DNA of 64,000 nucleotides from assembly GCF_002887815.1 (NCBI RefSeq), contig NZ_PDHO01000020.1, forward strand, positions 35,278 through 99,277, given 5' to 3'. Both the position numbers and the translations under genes were made by a program. The stretch's first letter is position 1. Every line of letters begins with the position of its first letter. Shown here in pieces: positions 35,845 to 44,013 of this stretch. The DNA comes from Mycobacterium sp. ENV421. Its GTDB lineage: Bacteria > Actinomycetota > Actinomycetes > Mycobacteriales > Mycobacteriaceae. The notes beneath the pieces are model-generated. The model had not been told where the DNA came from, did not search any database, and saw only the letters and a program-made list of their open reading frames with translations.

Positions 35845-36581
35845 ACCGACCCGCCGTCGACAAAGATCTCGGATCCGGTCATGAAACTGCTCGCGTCGGA
35901 GGCGAGAAACGCCACCACAGAGGCGATTTCGTCGGGTTCGCCGACGCGGCCCATCGGCACTGTCGCAGCCTCGCCGTCGAGCAGGGCCTGGTGCTGACCG
36001 TCGGGTGCCAGTCCCTTGAGTCCCGGTGTCTCGACGGGCCCGGGGACCACGGTGTTGACCCGAATCTTGCGGCCGACCAACTCCGCCGCCCAGGTCCGGC
36101 CCAGTGAGCGGATGGCGGCCTTGGATGCGGCGTAGGCACCGAATGCGGGCACTCCGCGGCTGGCAGCCGTCGATCCGGTGAGCACGATCGAGGCACCCTC
36201 GTTGAGAAGGGGCAGCATCTTCTGCACGGTGAAGACCGTGCCGCCGACGTTGCGGGTGAAGGTGTCGGCCAGGTGTTCGGGTGTCTCATCCTCCAGAGTC
36301 GCGAACTCGCCGCCGCCCGCGTTGGCGAAGATGACGTCCACGCCGCCGCCGCGCTGCCGGATCACGTCGGCGAGACGATCGAGGGCGGCGATATCGGTGA
36401 CATCGGCCGCGACTCCGGTCGCGCCGTCACCGATCGAGGCTGCTGCCGCGTCGGCCCGCTCCTGGGTCCGTCCGGTCAGGAAGACGTGCGCACCTTCGCT
36501 TGCGAGGCGTTGCGCGGTCGCCAGACCGATGCCTGAAGTGCCGCCGGTGACCAGGGCTGTCTTGCCACTGAGTTGACCCAT
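35835..36581 (-). CDS. Short-chain dehydrogenase/reductase
   Basis: 248 residues from ATG 36581 behind GAGGAG. Classical SDR: TGGTSGIGLATAQ (NAD(P) loop), NAGGGEF, Ser in VLTGSTAASRG, and the YAASK pair; ends MTGSEIFVDGGSVQV. Substrate not predictable. It shares a divergent promoter region, carrying two MarR-type motifs, with the Lgt-like gene. Confidence 0.93.
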   Translation of the reverse strand: MGQLSGKTALVTGGTSGIGLATAQRLASEGAHVFLTGRTQERADAAAASIGDGATGVAADVTDIAALDRLADVIRQRGGGVDVIFANAGGGEFATLEDETPEHLADTFTRNVGGTVFTVQKMLPLLNEGASIVLTGSTAASRGVPAFGAYAASKAAIRSLGRTWAAELVGRKIRVNTVVPGPVETPGLKGLAPDGQHQALLDGEAATVPMGRVGEPDEIASVVAFLASDASSFMTGSEIFVDGGSVQV

Positions 36582-36621
36582 GATTGCTCCTCGATGTGTG
36601 GGACCTATGGTCAGAAGAACT

Positions 36622-36637
36622 ACGTGATATGTCACGT
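36622..36637. promoter_or_regulatory. MarR-type operator, site 2 (SDR promoter)
   Basis: ACGTGA-TATG-TCACGT, 6-bp perfect arms around a 4-bp centre, 41 bp upstream of the SDR start. Contains TGATATGTCAC, one base different from site 1. Confidence 0.6.
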
Positions 36638-36691
36638 TATTCCATCATGTACCCCGGCGCGATGGTCCGAGCCGAACCACTCGCCGGGCAA

Positions 36692-36702
36692 TCACATGTC
36701 AC
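36692..36702. promoter_or_regulatory. MarR-type operator, site 3 (Lgt-like promoter)
   Basis: TCACATGTCAC, followed by GTT as in site 2, about 31 bp before the Lgt-like start. One base different from the site 1 core. Confidence 0.55.
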
Positions 36703-36732
36703 GTTCGCACGATTGCCGATAGGTTTTGGACC

Positions 36733-37518
36733 ATGGTCCCCGAATGGCATGTCGGACCGGTGGCGGTGCCGGTGCACAGTCTGTTCGTCGGACTCGGGGT
36801 GGTGACGGCCATGGCCGTGTTCATGGTCGAGGCGCGACGGCGGGGGGCCGTCAACGACCAGTCGCTCGTTGCGGTCGCCGGGGCGCTGGTCGGCGGCGCG
36901 ATCGGAATGCGCCTCTCCGGCTGGGCACGTCACCTGGATTTCGCAGCCAATCCCACTTTGGCGCGCGCCTGGGAGTACGGCTCCAAGAGCATTCTCGGCG
37001 GCCTGCTCGGAGCGTATGTCGGGGTGCTGATCGCCAAACGCCTCGGCGGGTATCGCGGCAAGACCGGCGATCTGTTCGCACCGGCGGTCGCGCTCGGGAT
37101 GGCCGTCGGCCGGATCGGGTGCCACCTCACCGAGGCCCCGGGCCGACCCACTTCCCTGCCATGGGGTGTGCACGCCGCCGCGACCACACCCGAGTGTCCC
37201 GGGTGCCTGACCGGCCAGGCGATGCACCCGTCGTTCGTGTACGAGATCGCCTTCCAGCTGGCTGCTTTCGCCGCGCTGATGTGGCTGCGGTCCCGCATCA
37301 CCAGGCCGGGTGAATTGTTCGTCATCTATGTCGCAGCCTATGCCGTCTTCCGCTTCTTCATCGAGTTCACCCGCGCCAACCAGACCGTGTGGCTGGATCT
37401 GACTCGGCCGCAATGGTTTCTGCTCCCTTCGCTCGCCGTTGTCGGCGTTCGGATGTGGTATGGCTACCGCCGCGGCTACTATCGCTTCCCATCGCATCGG
37501 CAGGAGGTGCCCGCATGA
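36733..37518 (+). CDS. Prolipoprotein diacylglyceryl transferase-like membrane protein (Lgt paralogue)
   Basis: 261 residues, about seven membrane helices. Lgt landmarks are visible but altered: GMAVGRIGCHLTEAPGRPTSLPWG takes the place of the usual GRIGN-NGE signature, MHPSFVYE replaces HPTQLYE, and RFFIEFTRANQ is conserved. True Lgt moves diacylglyceryl from phosphatidylglycerol onto a lipobox Cys; the signature changes and the operon partners suggest a different lipid substrate. ATGA overlap with the next gene. Possible control by MarR site 3. Confidence 0.85.
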   Translation: MVPEWHVGPVAVPVHSLFVGLGVVTAMAVFMVEARRRGAVNDQSLVAVAGALVGGAIGMRLSGWARHLDFAANPTLARAWEYGSKSILGGLLGAYVGVLIAKRLGGYRGKTGDLFAPAVALGMAVGRIGCHLTEAPGRPTSLPWGVHAAATTPECPGCLTGQAMHPSFVYEIAFQLAAFAALMWLRSRITRPGELFVIYVAAYAVFRFFIEFTRANQTVWLDLTRPQWFLLPSLAVVGVRMWYGYRRGYYRFPSHRQEVPA

Positions 37519-38018
37519 CGACTCCCCCACCGGGTGACGACGAGAAGGGTGACGGCGAGAAGGGTGACGGCGTCCCACCCCCACCACCGGATCAACCCCT
37601 GCCGCCTGCCTACCTACCGCAGCCACCGTGGTATCCGCCGCCCCAGGGATACCCGCCACCACCGGGGTATCGGCCGCCGGGTCAGTACGACTACCCGCCG
37701 CCTGCGCCGCCGCCGTGGCAGCCACACACCCCGCGCATCTCGGTCGGCATGGTGTTCCTCGGCGCGTTCTTGTACATGCCGCTGAACTTCGTCATCGGCT
37801 TCGCCGTACTGGCCATGTCCGACGGGCGTGGGCACAGCACAGTGGTCCTCGGCGCAGTGGTGTTGGCGCTCATCGCTTTCGGCGGGGGCGGTGTACTGCT
37901 GGCCACGGCGAAGGCCAACGGCAAGGGCCTCGGCCTCGGCCTGATGATCGGCTGGGCGGCACTGTCCGTCGTCTCCGTCGGATTCTGTACCGGCCTCAAC
38001 CCCGAGCTGTACACGTGA
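37515..38018 (+). CDS. Proline-rich membrane protein of the radical SAM operon
   Basis: 167 residues from ATG 37515. Residues 1-75 are acidic then Pro/Tyr-rich (PPPPPDQPLPPAYLPQPPW, PQGYPPPPGYRPPGQYDYPPP), followed by three membrane helices (GMVFLGAFLYMPLNFVIGFAVLAM; STVVLGAVVLALIAFGGGGVLLA; GLGLMIGWAALSVVSVGFC). No known family. It is coupled on both sides, ATGA to the Lgt-like gene and GTGA to the radical SAM gene, so it likely works as a membrane scaffold for that pair (inference). Confidence 0.82.
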   Translation: MTTPPPGDDEKGDGEKGDGVPPPPPDQPLPPAYLPQPPWYPPPQGYPPPPGYRPPGQYDYPPPAPPPWQPHTPRISVGMVFLGAFLYMPLNFVIGFAVLAMSDGRGHSTVVLGAVVLALIAFGGGGVLLATAKANGKGLGLGLMIGWAALSVVSVGFCTGLNPELYT

Positions 38019-39586
38019 CCGCCGGGATGGGTTTGCGCGGCGACCGGTTGTTGCGTTACGTCACCGCCTTCTGCCCGTCCTGCCACGACGAGGCCCCCGA
38101 GAAGTCGCTGGCCGATGTCACCCGCCTCAGTGGCCGGCTCGTGGCGCGCGACGAGCGGGTGTGGCTCGAGCGTGGTTGCCGGACGCACGGTTTGGTGAGC
38201 ACCCTCTACGACGAGGATGCGGAGATCTTGCGCTACCTGGAGGAGTGGACCGCGCCGACCAAGGCGCATACCCCCGATGTGGCCGGGAATTTCGATCCGA
38301 TCCCGTCGGCGTATCTGCGCGGATTGCCGGAGATGCAGACTCAGCACACCTGCATCCTTCTCGAAGACATCGCCGAGACCTGCAATCTGCGCTGCCCCAC
38401 CTGCTTCACCGGTTCCTCGCCGGACCTGCGCAACGTGGTTGCCGTCGCCGACGTGCTCGCCAACGTCGACCAGCGGCTGGCCCGCGAAAACGGGCGCCTC
38501 GACGTGCTGATGCTCTCCGGTGGCGAGCCGACGCTGCACCCGGCCATGCCCGAGCTGCTGGCCGAACTGACCTCTCGCCCGATCACCCGAATACTGATCA
38601 ACAGCAACGGTGTTCGGATCGCGAACGACGACAGCCTGCTCGATCTGCTGACGGAGCACCGCAACCGGGTTGAGGTGTATCTGCAATACGACGGTCTCAC
38701 CGACGTAGCGCATCGCCATCACCGCGGTGGGGATCTGCGCGCGGTGAAACACACCGCACTGCAACGGTTGTCGCAGCGAGAGATCTTCACGACGCTGGTG
38801 ATGACGGCCGCCCTCGGGGTGAACGACACCGAGATCGGAGATATGGTCGCACTGGCCCTGGCCACGCCCTACGTCGGTGGGATCAGCATCCAACCGCAGT
38901 TCGGGTCCGGCCGGTCCGGGCACATCGACCCGCTGGACCGGCTCACCCACACCGGGGTGCTCAAGCGACTCGGCCCGCAGACCAACGGTGCGGTGACCTG
39001 GCGCGACCTGACCGCGTTACCGTGCTCGCACCCGCACTGCTGCTCGGTCGGATACCTGATTCGCGACGACGCCGGCTCGTGGCGCTCGCTGGTCTCGCTT
39101 CTCGGCCACGACGGTCTCAAGGCCAGACTCGGGCTGGTGTCGAACCGGATCGCCGACAGCGAACTCCCCCAGCAGCTGCGCCTTGCGGTCAAGGAATCAC
39201 TGCTCGGGCTGCTCTCGGAGCAGTCGTCGCTGTCGCACCCCGATATCGGGGAAGTGTGGCGAACCATTTGCGAGAGTTGCGATCTCGGCATCAGTACGCT
39301 GCTGACCATGGCATCGTCGGCGCTGCCCGGGCGGCGCCGCAAGCTCCGCCGACTGCTGGGCGAACGGGTCGTCCGCATCACAGTCAAACCGTTCATGGAC
39401 ATGTCGACCATGATCGAGGAACGCCTGGTGCAGTGCTGCGTGCACGTCGGCACCAGCGCAGCTCAACATCAGTGCGCGCCGTTCTGCGCGGTGCAGGCAT
39501 GGCCGGCCCTTGCCCGCCAGCGCTTGTCAATCGCAGCGGGTCAACAACTTCCGCTGCTCGCGGTCAGCCCGCGGGCTGGGGACTGA
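38015..39586 (+). CDS. Cysteine-rich radical SAM protein of the tetraether synthase (Tes/MJ0619)-like family
   Basis: 523 residues from GTG 38015. The radical SAM cluster motif is CNLRCPTC (Cys123, 127, 130), with SGGEPTLHP at 168-176 and LINSNGVRIA at 194-203. Extra cysteines: Cys20/23 (FCPSCH) and Cys55 near His58 (N-terminal rubredoxin-like knuckle), Cys337/342/343 (PCSHPHCCS), Cys419/422, Cys474/475 (QCCVHV) and Cys487/491 (QCAPFCAVQAW). This layout is what I recall for the archaeal Tes/MJ0619 family, which joins unactivated lipid-chain carbons, using several Fe-S centres. Bacterial homologues are largely uncharacterised. Third gene of a coupled operon with an Lgt-like enzyme. Confidence 0.85.
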   Translation: MTAGMGLRGDRLLRYVTAFCPSCHDEAPEKSLADVTRLSGRLVARDERVWLERGCRTHGLVSTLYDEDAEILRYLEEWTAPTKAHTPDVAGNFDPIPSAYLRGLPEMQTQHTCILLEDIAETCNLRCPTCFTGSSPDLRNVVAVADVLANVDQRLARENGRLDVLMLSGGEPTLHPAMPELLAELTSRPITRILINSNGVRIANDDSLLDLLTEHRNRVEVYLQYDGLTDVAHRHHRGGDLRAVKHTALQRLSQREIFTTLVMTAALGVNDTEIGDMVALALATPYVGGISIQPQFGSGRSGHIDPLDRLTHTGVLKRLGPQTNGAVTWRDLTALPCSHPHCCSVGYLIRDDAGSWRSLVSLLGHDGLKARLGLVSNRIADSELPQQLRLAVKESLLGLLSEQSSLSHPDIGEVWRTICESCDLGISTLLTMASSALPGRRRKLRRLLGERVVRITVKPFMDMSTMIEERLVQCCVHVGTSAAQHQCAPFCAVQAWPALARQRLSIAAGQQLPLLAVSPRAGD

Positions 39587-40406
39587 CCGGTGTCGTCGTG
39601 GTCGAGACCGTGGTGGACGTCGTCACCGTGGTGGTCGGACTCACCGTCGTGGTCGTGGTCGGTGTGGTCGACGGCGTCGTGGTCGCGCTGCTCTCCGCCG
39701 GCGGAACCTGAGTAGCCGTCGTCTCGGTGACGGTCGCCGTACTCGTCGTGACGGATGTGGAGGCGCTCGCGGTCGCGGGCGACAGGACCGCGCAGGCCAC
39801 TCGGCCGCCGGCGTCACCGGTCGCCATCGTCTCGGCGTCGGGTCCGGGCACGCCGTCGTGGGTGTACCGCTGCGGGATGTTGGCGAAGTTGTCGGGACCC
39901 GCGTGAATGATCAACGCGCTGCCCTGCGGACCTTTGAGGTCGTCGAGGGTGAAGGCGTCGGTGGTGGCGACGAGTTTCCCGGAACCGTCCTTGCGCACCA
40001 ACAGCGGTGTCAGGTCACCGCTCGCCGGGTGTTCGGTGCGGCCGCCGACCTGTAGGTGACCGCCGGCGGACAGGAAGTTGCCCGGCGCGCCACCGGACGG
40101 GGCGACCGAGTCGGGCTCGCACTTACCTACCGAGTGGATGTGCATGCCATGGCTTCCCGGGGACAGGGTCCTTCCGGCGACGGTTTCCACCGTCACGGTC
40201 GCGTACCCGTTCGCGAAGTCGATGGTCGCGTTGGCGACGGGCTTGCCGTCGGGAGACTTCAGCTCTGCTGTGATCGTCTGGGCACTGGAGCCCGATGTCG
40301 TCGTATCAGATGTCTGCGGACTGCCGTTCTGAGCGGAGTTGCAGCCTGCGAGGACGAACACGGGTGCCGCAATGAGCGCTGCGGCGGCGGTTGCACGATT
40401 CACCAT
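39564..40406 (-). CDS. sodC: Cu/Zn superoxide dismutase lipoprotein with Thr/Ser-rich tail
   Basis: 280 residues. A lipobox LAGC places the lipidated Cys at 22. The SOD core shows metal ligands in HGMHIHSVGKC, GGHLQVGGRTEHPASGD and ALIIHAGPDNF, and the disulfide Cys pair (GKC, RVACAVL). It dismutates superoxide at the cell surface. Beyond the core (about residue 212 on) is a roughly 70-residue Thr/Ser/Pro/Val tail absent from typical SodC; it overlaps the radical SAM 3' end by 23 bp. Confidence 0.93.
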   Translation of the reverse strand: MVNRATAAAALIAAPVFVLAGCNSAQNGSPQTSDTTTSGSSAQTITAELKSPDGKPVANATIDFANGYATVTVETVAGRTLSPGSHGMHIHSVGKCEPDSVAPSGGAPGNFLSAGGHLQVGGRTEHPASGDLTPLLVRKDGSGKLVATTDAFTLDDLKGPQGSALIIHAGPDNFANIPQRYTHDGVPGPDAETMATGDAGGRVACAVLSPATASASTSVTTSTATVTETTATQVPPAESSATTTPSTTPTTTTTVSPTTTVTTSTTVSTTTTPVSPQPAG

Positions 40407-40451
40407 CGCGGTCGGGTACCCGCTATCGCCCGTTTGTACCGCGTTTCGTAG

Positions 40452-40823
40452 CTATTGGGCGGCGGCGTGGGTTCGGGTTGCGTCTCGATGGATCAATTCG
40501 ACCGAGTCACCGACGTCGATCGTGACAACTTCGTCAGACGCGACGAACGGAATCCGGAGCAGGCCGTGGAAGCTGTCGGTCTCGACGAAGGTGTGCGCAC
40601 GGGCGAACAGGGGCTGCACATCGAATACACGGACCCGCAGCTTCTCCCGGCTGAGTCTGCCCAGTTCCCGGCCTGATTCGGGATCGGTGATCACCGGCCC
40701 TGACAGGGAGTGCACGGCGAAGATCATGCCCGGTCTCACCCCGGCGTCGCTGCCACGGTTGATGACGAGCGTGTAATCGTCTTCGACGAGGGCGACCTGA
40801 CCGGTGATCTCGGTCCCTGTCAC
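40452..40823 (-). CDS. Unknown protein with FlgT-C-like beta-barrel motif
   Basis: 123 residues from GTG 40823, which overlaps the upstream stop (GTGA). GQVALVEDDYTLVINRGSDAGVRPGMIFAVHS, then DPESGRELGRLSREKLRVRVFDVQPLFARAHTFV matches the pattern I know from FlgT C-terminal domains (INxGxxxGVxxGMxFxV ... DPxTGxxLG). Mycobacteria have no flagella, so this is a reused small barrel, perhaps ligand- or polymer-binding. Second gene of a two-gene operon. Confidence 0.7.
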   Translation of the reverse strand: MTGTEITGQVALVEDDYTLVINRGSDAGVRPGMIFAVHSLSGPVITDPESGRELGRLSREKLRVRVFDVQPLFARAHTFVETDSFHGLLRIPFVASDEVVTIDVGDSVELIHRDATRTHAAAQ

Positions 40824-41596
40824 GATGCCGCCAGTGAATTGCTTTCTGGCAGCGCAGAAGTCGACCCGGCACGAATCCGCGGCCGCAGGGCGTAGTCGTC
40901 CGCGCGCAGCGACAGGTCGACGTGACTCGGCGGGTCCTGATCTGTTCCCAACGTGAGCTCGACCGCGGTCTTGGCCTGGAACAACGCGATGACCGCCTGC
41001 TGGTGTTGTTCGGTGCCGAACGCGTTGATGGCCAGGGCCAGCTTCTTGTCGACGTACTCGACCGAACGCTGCAGGTCGGACTGCGTCGGCTCGGCCGGCG
41101 TGAGGTGCCCGGTCGCATCGATACCCAGTCCGCGATACCACCGGTGGCCGAGCGCACCGAGGACGGCGGCGCAGACCGGGATGATCACGACTGTGCAGAC
41201 CAAGCCCGCAGTCGAGTGCAGCGTGATCGCGCCGACGATACCGAGCAGCATGCCGATGCCCGCGGCACCGAACAACTGGACGGCCGCCGGCACTCCTTCG
41301 ATGACCCGCCAGATCTTCGTGACGGCGAGCGCGGTGTTGCGGGCAACCGCAGCGATGAAACGGGCAACGCTGGTCACGGCTTTGAGCGCCCCGCGACCGA
41401 GGTCGTCGGCCTGCTTACGCGTGATCGGCGACTTCGGCATCGACCATGTCCGCTGCTTGCGCGGCGACGCCGGAGTCGGCTCGGCTGGCGGCTCACCGGC
41501 CACGGCCTCGTGCTCGGCCTCGGCGATTGCCTCCGGTTGCGATGTCGGGCGCTCGACCGGCGGTTCCTGGTTAGTCACATTGGTATCAGCAGCCAC
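40820..41596 (-). CDS. Unknown two-helix membrane protein with hydrophilic N-terminus
   Basis: 258 residues from GTG 41596. Residues 1-45 are Glu/Pro-rich, then a basic linker (SPRKQRTWSMPKSPITRKQADDLG), then two membrane helices (AAVQLFGAAGIGMLLGIVGAITLH; AGLVCTVVIIPVCAAVLGALG), then a cytosolic helical part with VEYVDKKLALAINAFGTEQHQQAVIALFQAKTAVELTLG. No family recognised. Coupled to the FlgT-like gene. Confidence 0.75.
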   Translation of the reverse strand: MAADTNVTNQEPPVERPTSQPEAIAEAEHEAVAGEPPAEPTPASPRKQRTWSMPKSPITRKQADDLGRGALKAVTSVARFIAAVARNTALAVTKIWRVIEGVPAAVQLFGAAGIGMLLGIVGAITLHSTAGLVCTVVIIPVCAAVLGALGHRWYRGLGIDATGHLTPAEPTQSDLQRSVEYVDKKLALAINAFGTEQHQQAVIALFQAKTAVELTLGTDQDPPSHVDLSLRADDYALRPRIRAGSTSALPESNSLAAS

Positions 41597-41679
41597 ATCC
41601 GTATCATCGCTTGGCGTGGCCGAAACGTGGCCCTGGCGCGCCGAGGCCCGGCTACCGAGTTTGGATCACTGACCGGCGA

Positions 41680-42885
41680 TTACCCTGCTGCAGCTTTCGC
41701 CGGCGCCTTCGCCCTCGCACTGGATCCCTTGCCGGACCCGGCTGCCGCCGGGGTGCGCTTGGCGGTGGTGTGGCCGCGAGCTGCGACACTACTTCCCTTG
41801 CTCGCCTTGGCCTCGCGCTTCGTGGTCGCCTTGGGCGCGATCGTCGTCGTCGCGGCGGCGGTGGGCACGGACGCCAGGACGGACCTCGGCACCTCGTTGG
41901 CCGCCGCCAAACCGCTCGGCGCCGCCGCGCTCCTGGCGGTGGCGGCGGCGGTCGCGGGGGCTGTCCAGCCGATGGACTTCGCGATGGCGCGGGTGAACTC
42001 CATGAACGCCCCGATGGGCCCGACGGGAGAACCCGTCGCGAGCGGAACGTGGATGTGCAGCACGCCGAGCAGGTCGTTGTCGTAGGCGAAATCCAGCGCA
42101 TTGAAGATCGAGCCGCCCGGGCTGAGCAGACCGCCGAGCGCAATCCCGACTTTCACGCCGGCTGGGAAGCTCACTCCGATCGCCGGTCCGAACGTCGTCG
42201 CCAGTGCGGTGAGGTCGACGTGCTGGCCGCCGTTGAGGAACGCGTCGGTCATGGCCGCGGGGATGTTCGTCAGGGTGTTCAGCGCAGCCGCCACGTCAGG
42301 CGTCGGCGAGGTGAGCTCCGCCCGGATCGCATCCACACTCGACGACAACACGATGAGGGGACCGAGCACCGGACCGGCCATGCCGAGCACGACGCCGCTC
42401 AACGCGGTGGTCGAGAAAGCCAGCAGCTGCTTTCCGGTGGGAGAAATGCTGAGCTGCAACAGGTCTGGGACACCGGGTAGCTGCAAGACCGCGGGCAGGA
42501 GTTGATAGAACGCCCGGTGCGTACTGTCCAGGGTGCTCAAGTCGGGGGCGGTCGGCGCGGCGAGGGCAGCCCGGAGGTGGGTCTGGATCTGATCGGCGAC
42601 GGCGGCGAAGTCAGGCAGCTCTTTGAGGTAGGCGATCTGGTTGGCGACGATTTGCTGCAGTATCGGCGCCGGCGCCTGTCGCCAGGTGTCGAACAAGGCC
42701 TGCGTGTTCTGGCCGGCCCTGGTGAAGATGTCCGCCAAGTCGGTGCTGGCGGCCAATTGGATCGCGGGCGCGGCGTGGATATCCAGTGCCGCCGGGCCCG
42801 CCGGGCCTACCGGGCTGATTGCGATGGCGCTGGCTCCGACCACCGCCACCGTGGCGGCAACCAAGGGCCGAGGGACTGCATACAT
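41680..42885 (-). CDS. GjpA-like putative outer-membrane porin family protein
   Basis: 401 residues from ATG 42885 behind GGGGAG. A signal peptide (PLVAATVAVVGASAIAISPVGPAGPAALD) is followed by TRAGQNTQALFDTWRQAPAPILQQIVANQIAYLKELPDF, the recurring helix of the mycobacterial family annotated as outer-membrane porin GjpA. The C-terminal 90 residues are Ala/Lys/Thr/Ser-rich and low complexity (TTKREAKASKGSSVAARG, KGSSARAKAPAKAA), a feature shared with the paralogue at 55.5-56.7 kb. Porin activity is proven only for a Gordonia homologue, to my knowledge. Confidence 0.75.
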   Translation of the reverse strand: MYAVPRPLVAATVAVVGASAIAISPVGPAGPAALDIHAAPAIQLAASTDLADIFTRAGQNTQALFDTWRQAPAPILQQIVANQIAYLKELPDFAAVADQIQTHLRAALAAPTAPDLSTLDSTHRAFYQLLPAVLQLPGVPDLLQLSISPTGKQLLAFSTTALSGVVLGMAGPVLGPLIVLSSSVDAIRAELTSPTPDVAAALNTLTNIPAAMTDAFLNGGQHVDLTALATTFGPAIGVSFPAGVKVGIALGGLLSPGGSIFNALDFAYDNDLLGVLHIHVPLATGSPVGPIGAFMEFTRAIAKSIGWTAPATAAATARSAAAPSGLAAANEVPRSVLASVPTAAATTTIAPKATTKREAKASKGSSVAARGHTTAKRTPAAAGSGKGSSARAKAPAKAAAG

Positions 42886-43110
42886 AGTGACTCCCCGTCG
42901 TCGTGTCACCCCTGACCCATGAGCAACCTACCCCAAGGCAGCGGCGGAGAAATCGAATTCGACAGGGATGGGCCGGGTTTGGACCGTTCGGCCGGTCTTG
43001 CGGCCCTCGGTGTTGCACCTTCCGGCAAATCACTCAGCGGCCGGAGAACGGGGACGTTCCCGCATCTCTGCCCGCGCGCGGCTCCCCCAGCGAACGAAAA
43101 AGTGACCTCG

Positions 43111-43953
43111 CTATCGCTGCCAGTCGCTGGAGCCGTCGACCCTGGTGTAGGTGCCGGTGGAGTTCTTCACGATGATGGGATCGCCGGCGCCGAAGTTGTC
43201 GTAGAACCAGCGGGCGTTTGCCGGGCTGATATTGATGCACCCGTGGCTGACGTCGCGCTTTCCCTGATCGTCGACCGACCAGGGAGCACTGTGCACGAAG
43301 TTGCCGCTGTCATCGAACCGCACGGCGAGCTCGACCGTCGTCTTGTAGCCGTATGTGGAGTTGACCGGGACCCCATAAGTCGAGGAATCCATCACCACCG
43401 ACGGCATCTTCTCTTGCACGTAGTAGGTGCCGTTGGCAGTTTGATGACCACCTGCCGCCATCCCCATCGACATCGGGATGGTCTTCTCCACCACCCCGTT
43501 ACGAGTGACGGTCAGTTGATGGGTGGCATCGTCGGCGGTGGCGATCAGCGTGTCACCGGTGCGGAAGGTGGACACGGCACCGCCCGCGTCGACAGTCACC
43601 GCGGTGTGCGCAGGCCAGAAACTGAGCGGGCGCCACCGCAACTGGGTGGGGGTCATCCAGTAGAACTTGCCGGGGACCGGCGGGTTCGATGAGACGTGGA
43701 TGGCGTTCTCAGTGGCGCCGGCGTCGTCGATCAGTCCGGGAAAGTCGATGATGATCGGTTGAGCCACGCCCACCGTCGAGCCGTTCGCAGGCGCTATCCT
43801 CGGTGGCCCGAACGGTGCGACGCCGGTGAACGGCGTCGGGTCCTGACCCGCGGCCGGATCACCCGGATCTGCAAGCGCCGGTGCAGCATTCGCTATTACC
43901 AGCCCGGCGAACACCACAGCGGCGACCCGGGTGATCCTCGTCCAGCGCGACAT
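43111..43953 (-). CDS. L,D-transpeptidase
   Basis: 280 residues from ATG 43953. Signal peptide (VAAVVFAGLVIANAAPALADP), an Ig-like domain (PANGSTVGVAQPIIIDFPG ... WRPLSFWPAHTAVTVDAGG), and a YkuD catalytic domain with His221 and the HGC motif in VSHGCINIS (His237, Cys239). It forms 3-3 cross-links in peptidoglycan from tetrapeptide stems in the periplasm; short-form class, similar in layout to M. tuberculosis LdtA. Confidence 0.92.
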   Translation of the reverse strand: MSRWTRITRVAAVVFAGLVIANAAPALADPGDPAAGQDPTPFTGVAPFGPPRIAPANGSTVGVAQPIIIDFPGLIDDAGATENAIHVSSNPPVPGKFYWMTPTQLRWRPLSFWPAHTAVTVDAGGAVSTFRTGDTLIATADDATHQLTVTRNGVVEKTIPMSMGMAAGGHQTANGTYYVQEKMPSVVMDSSTYGVPVNSTYGYKTTVELAVRFDDSGNFVHSAPWSVDDQGKRDVSHGCINISPANARWFYDNFGAGDPIIVKNSTGTYTRVDGSSDWQR

Positions 43954-44013
43954 CTGCGTTCTCCCATCACGTGCTCTGGGAGTCAGTGTCGCATGACGGA
44001 CCAACGAGATCAG

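Noticed and set aside
37628..38014. N-terminal extension of the radical SAM protein
   Set aside because: This part is the out-of-frame reading of the proline-rich membrane protein; the GTG at 38015 overlaps its stop, as expected for coupling.
40452..41596. Possible frameshift splitting one protein into two
   Set aside because: The two frames meet in a clean GTGA overlap and each protein has its own complete domain, so two coupled genes are more likely.
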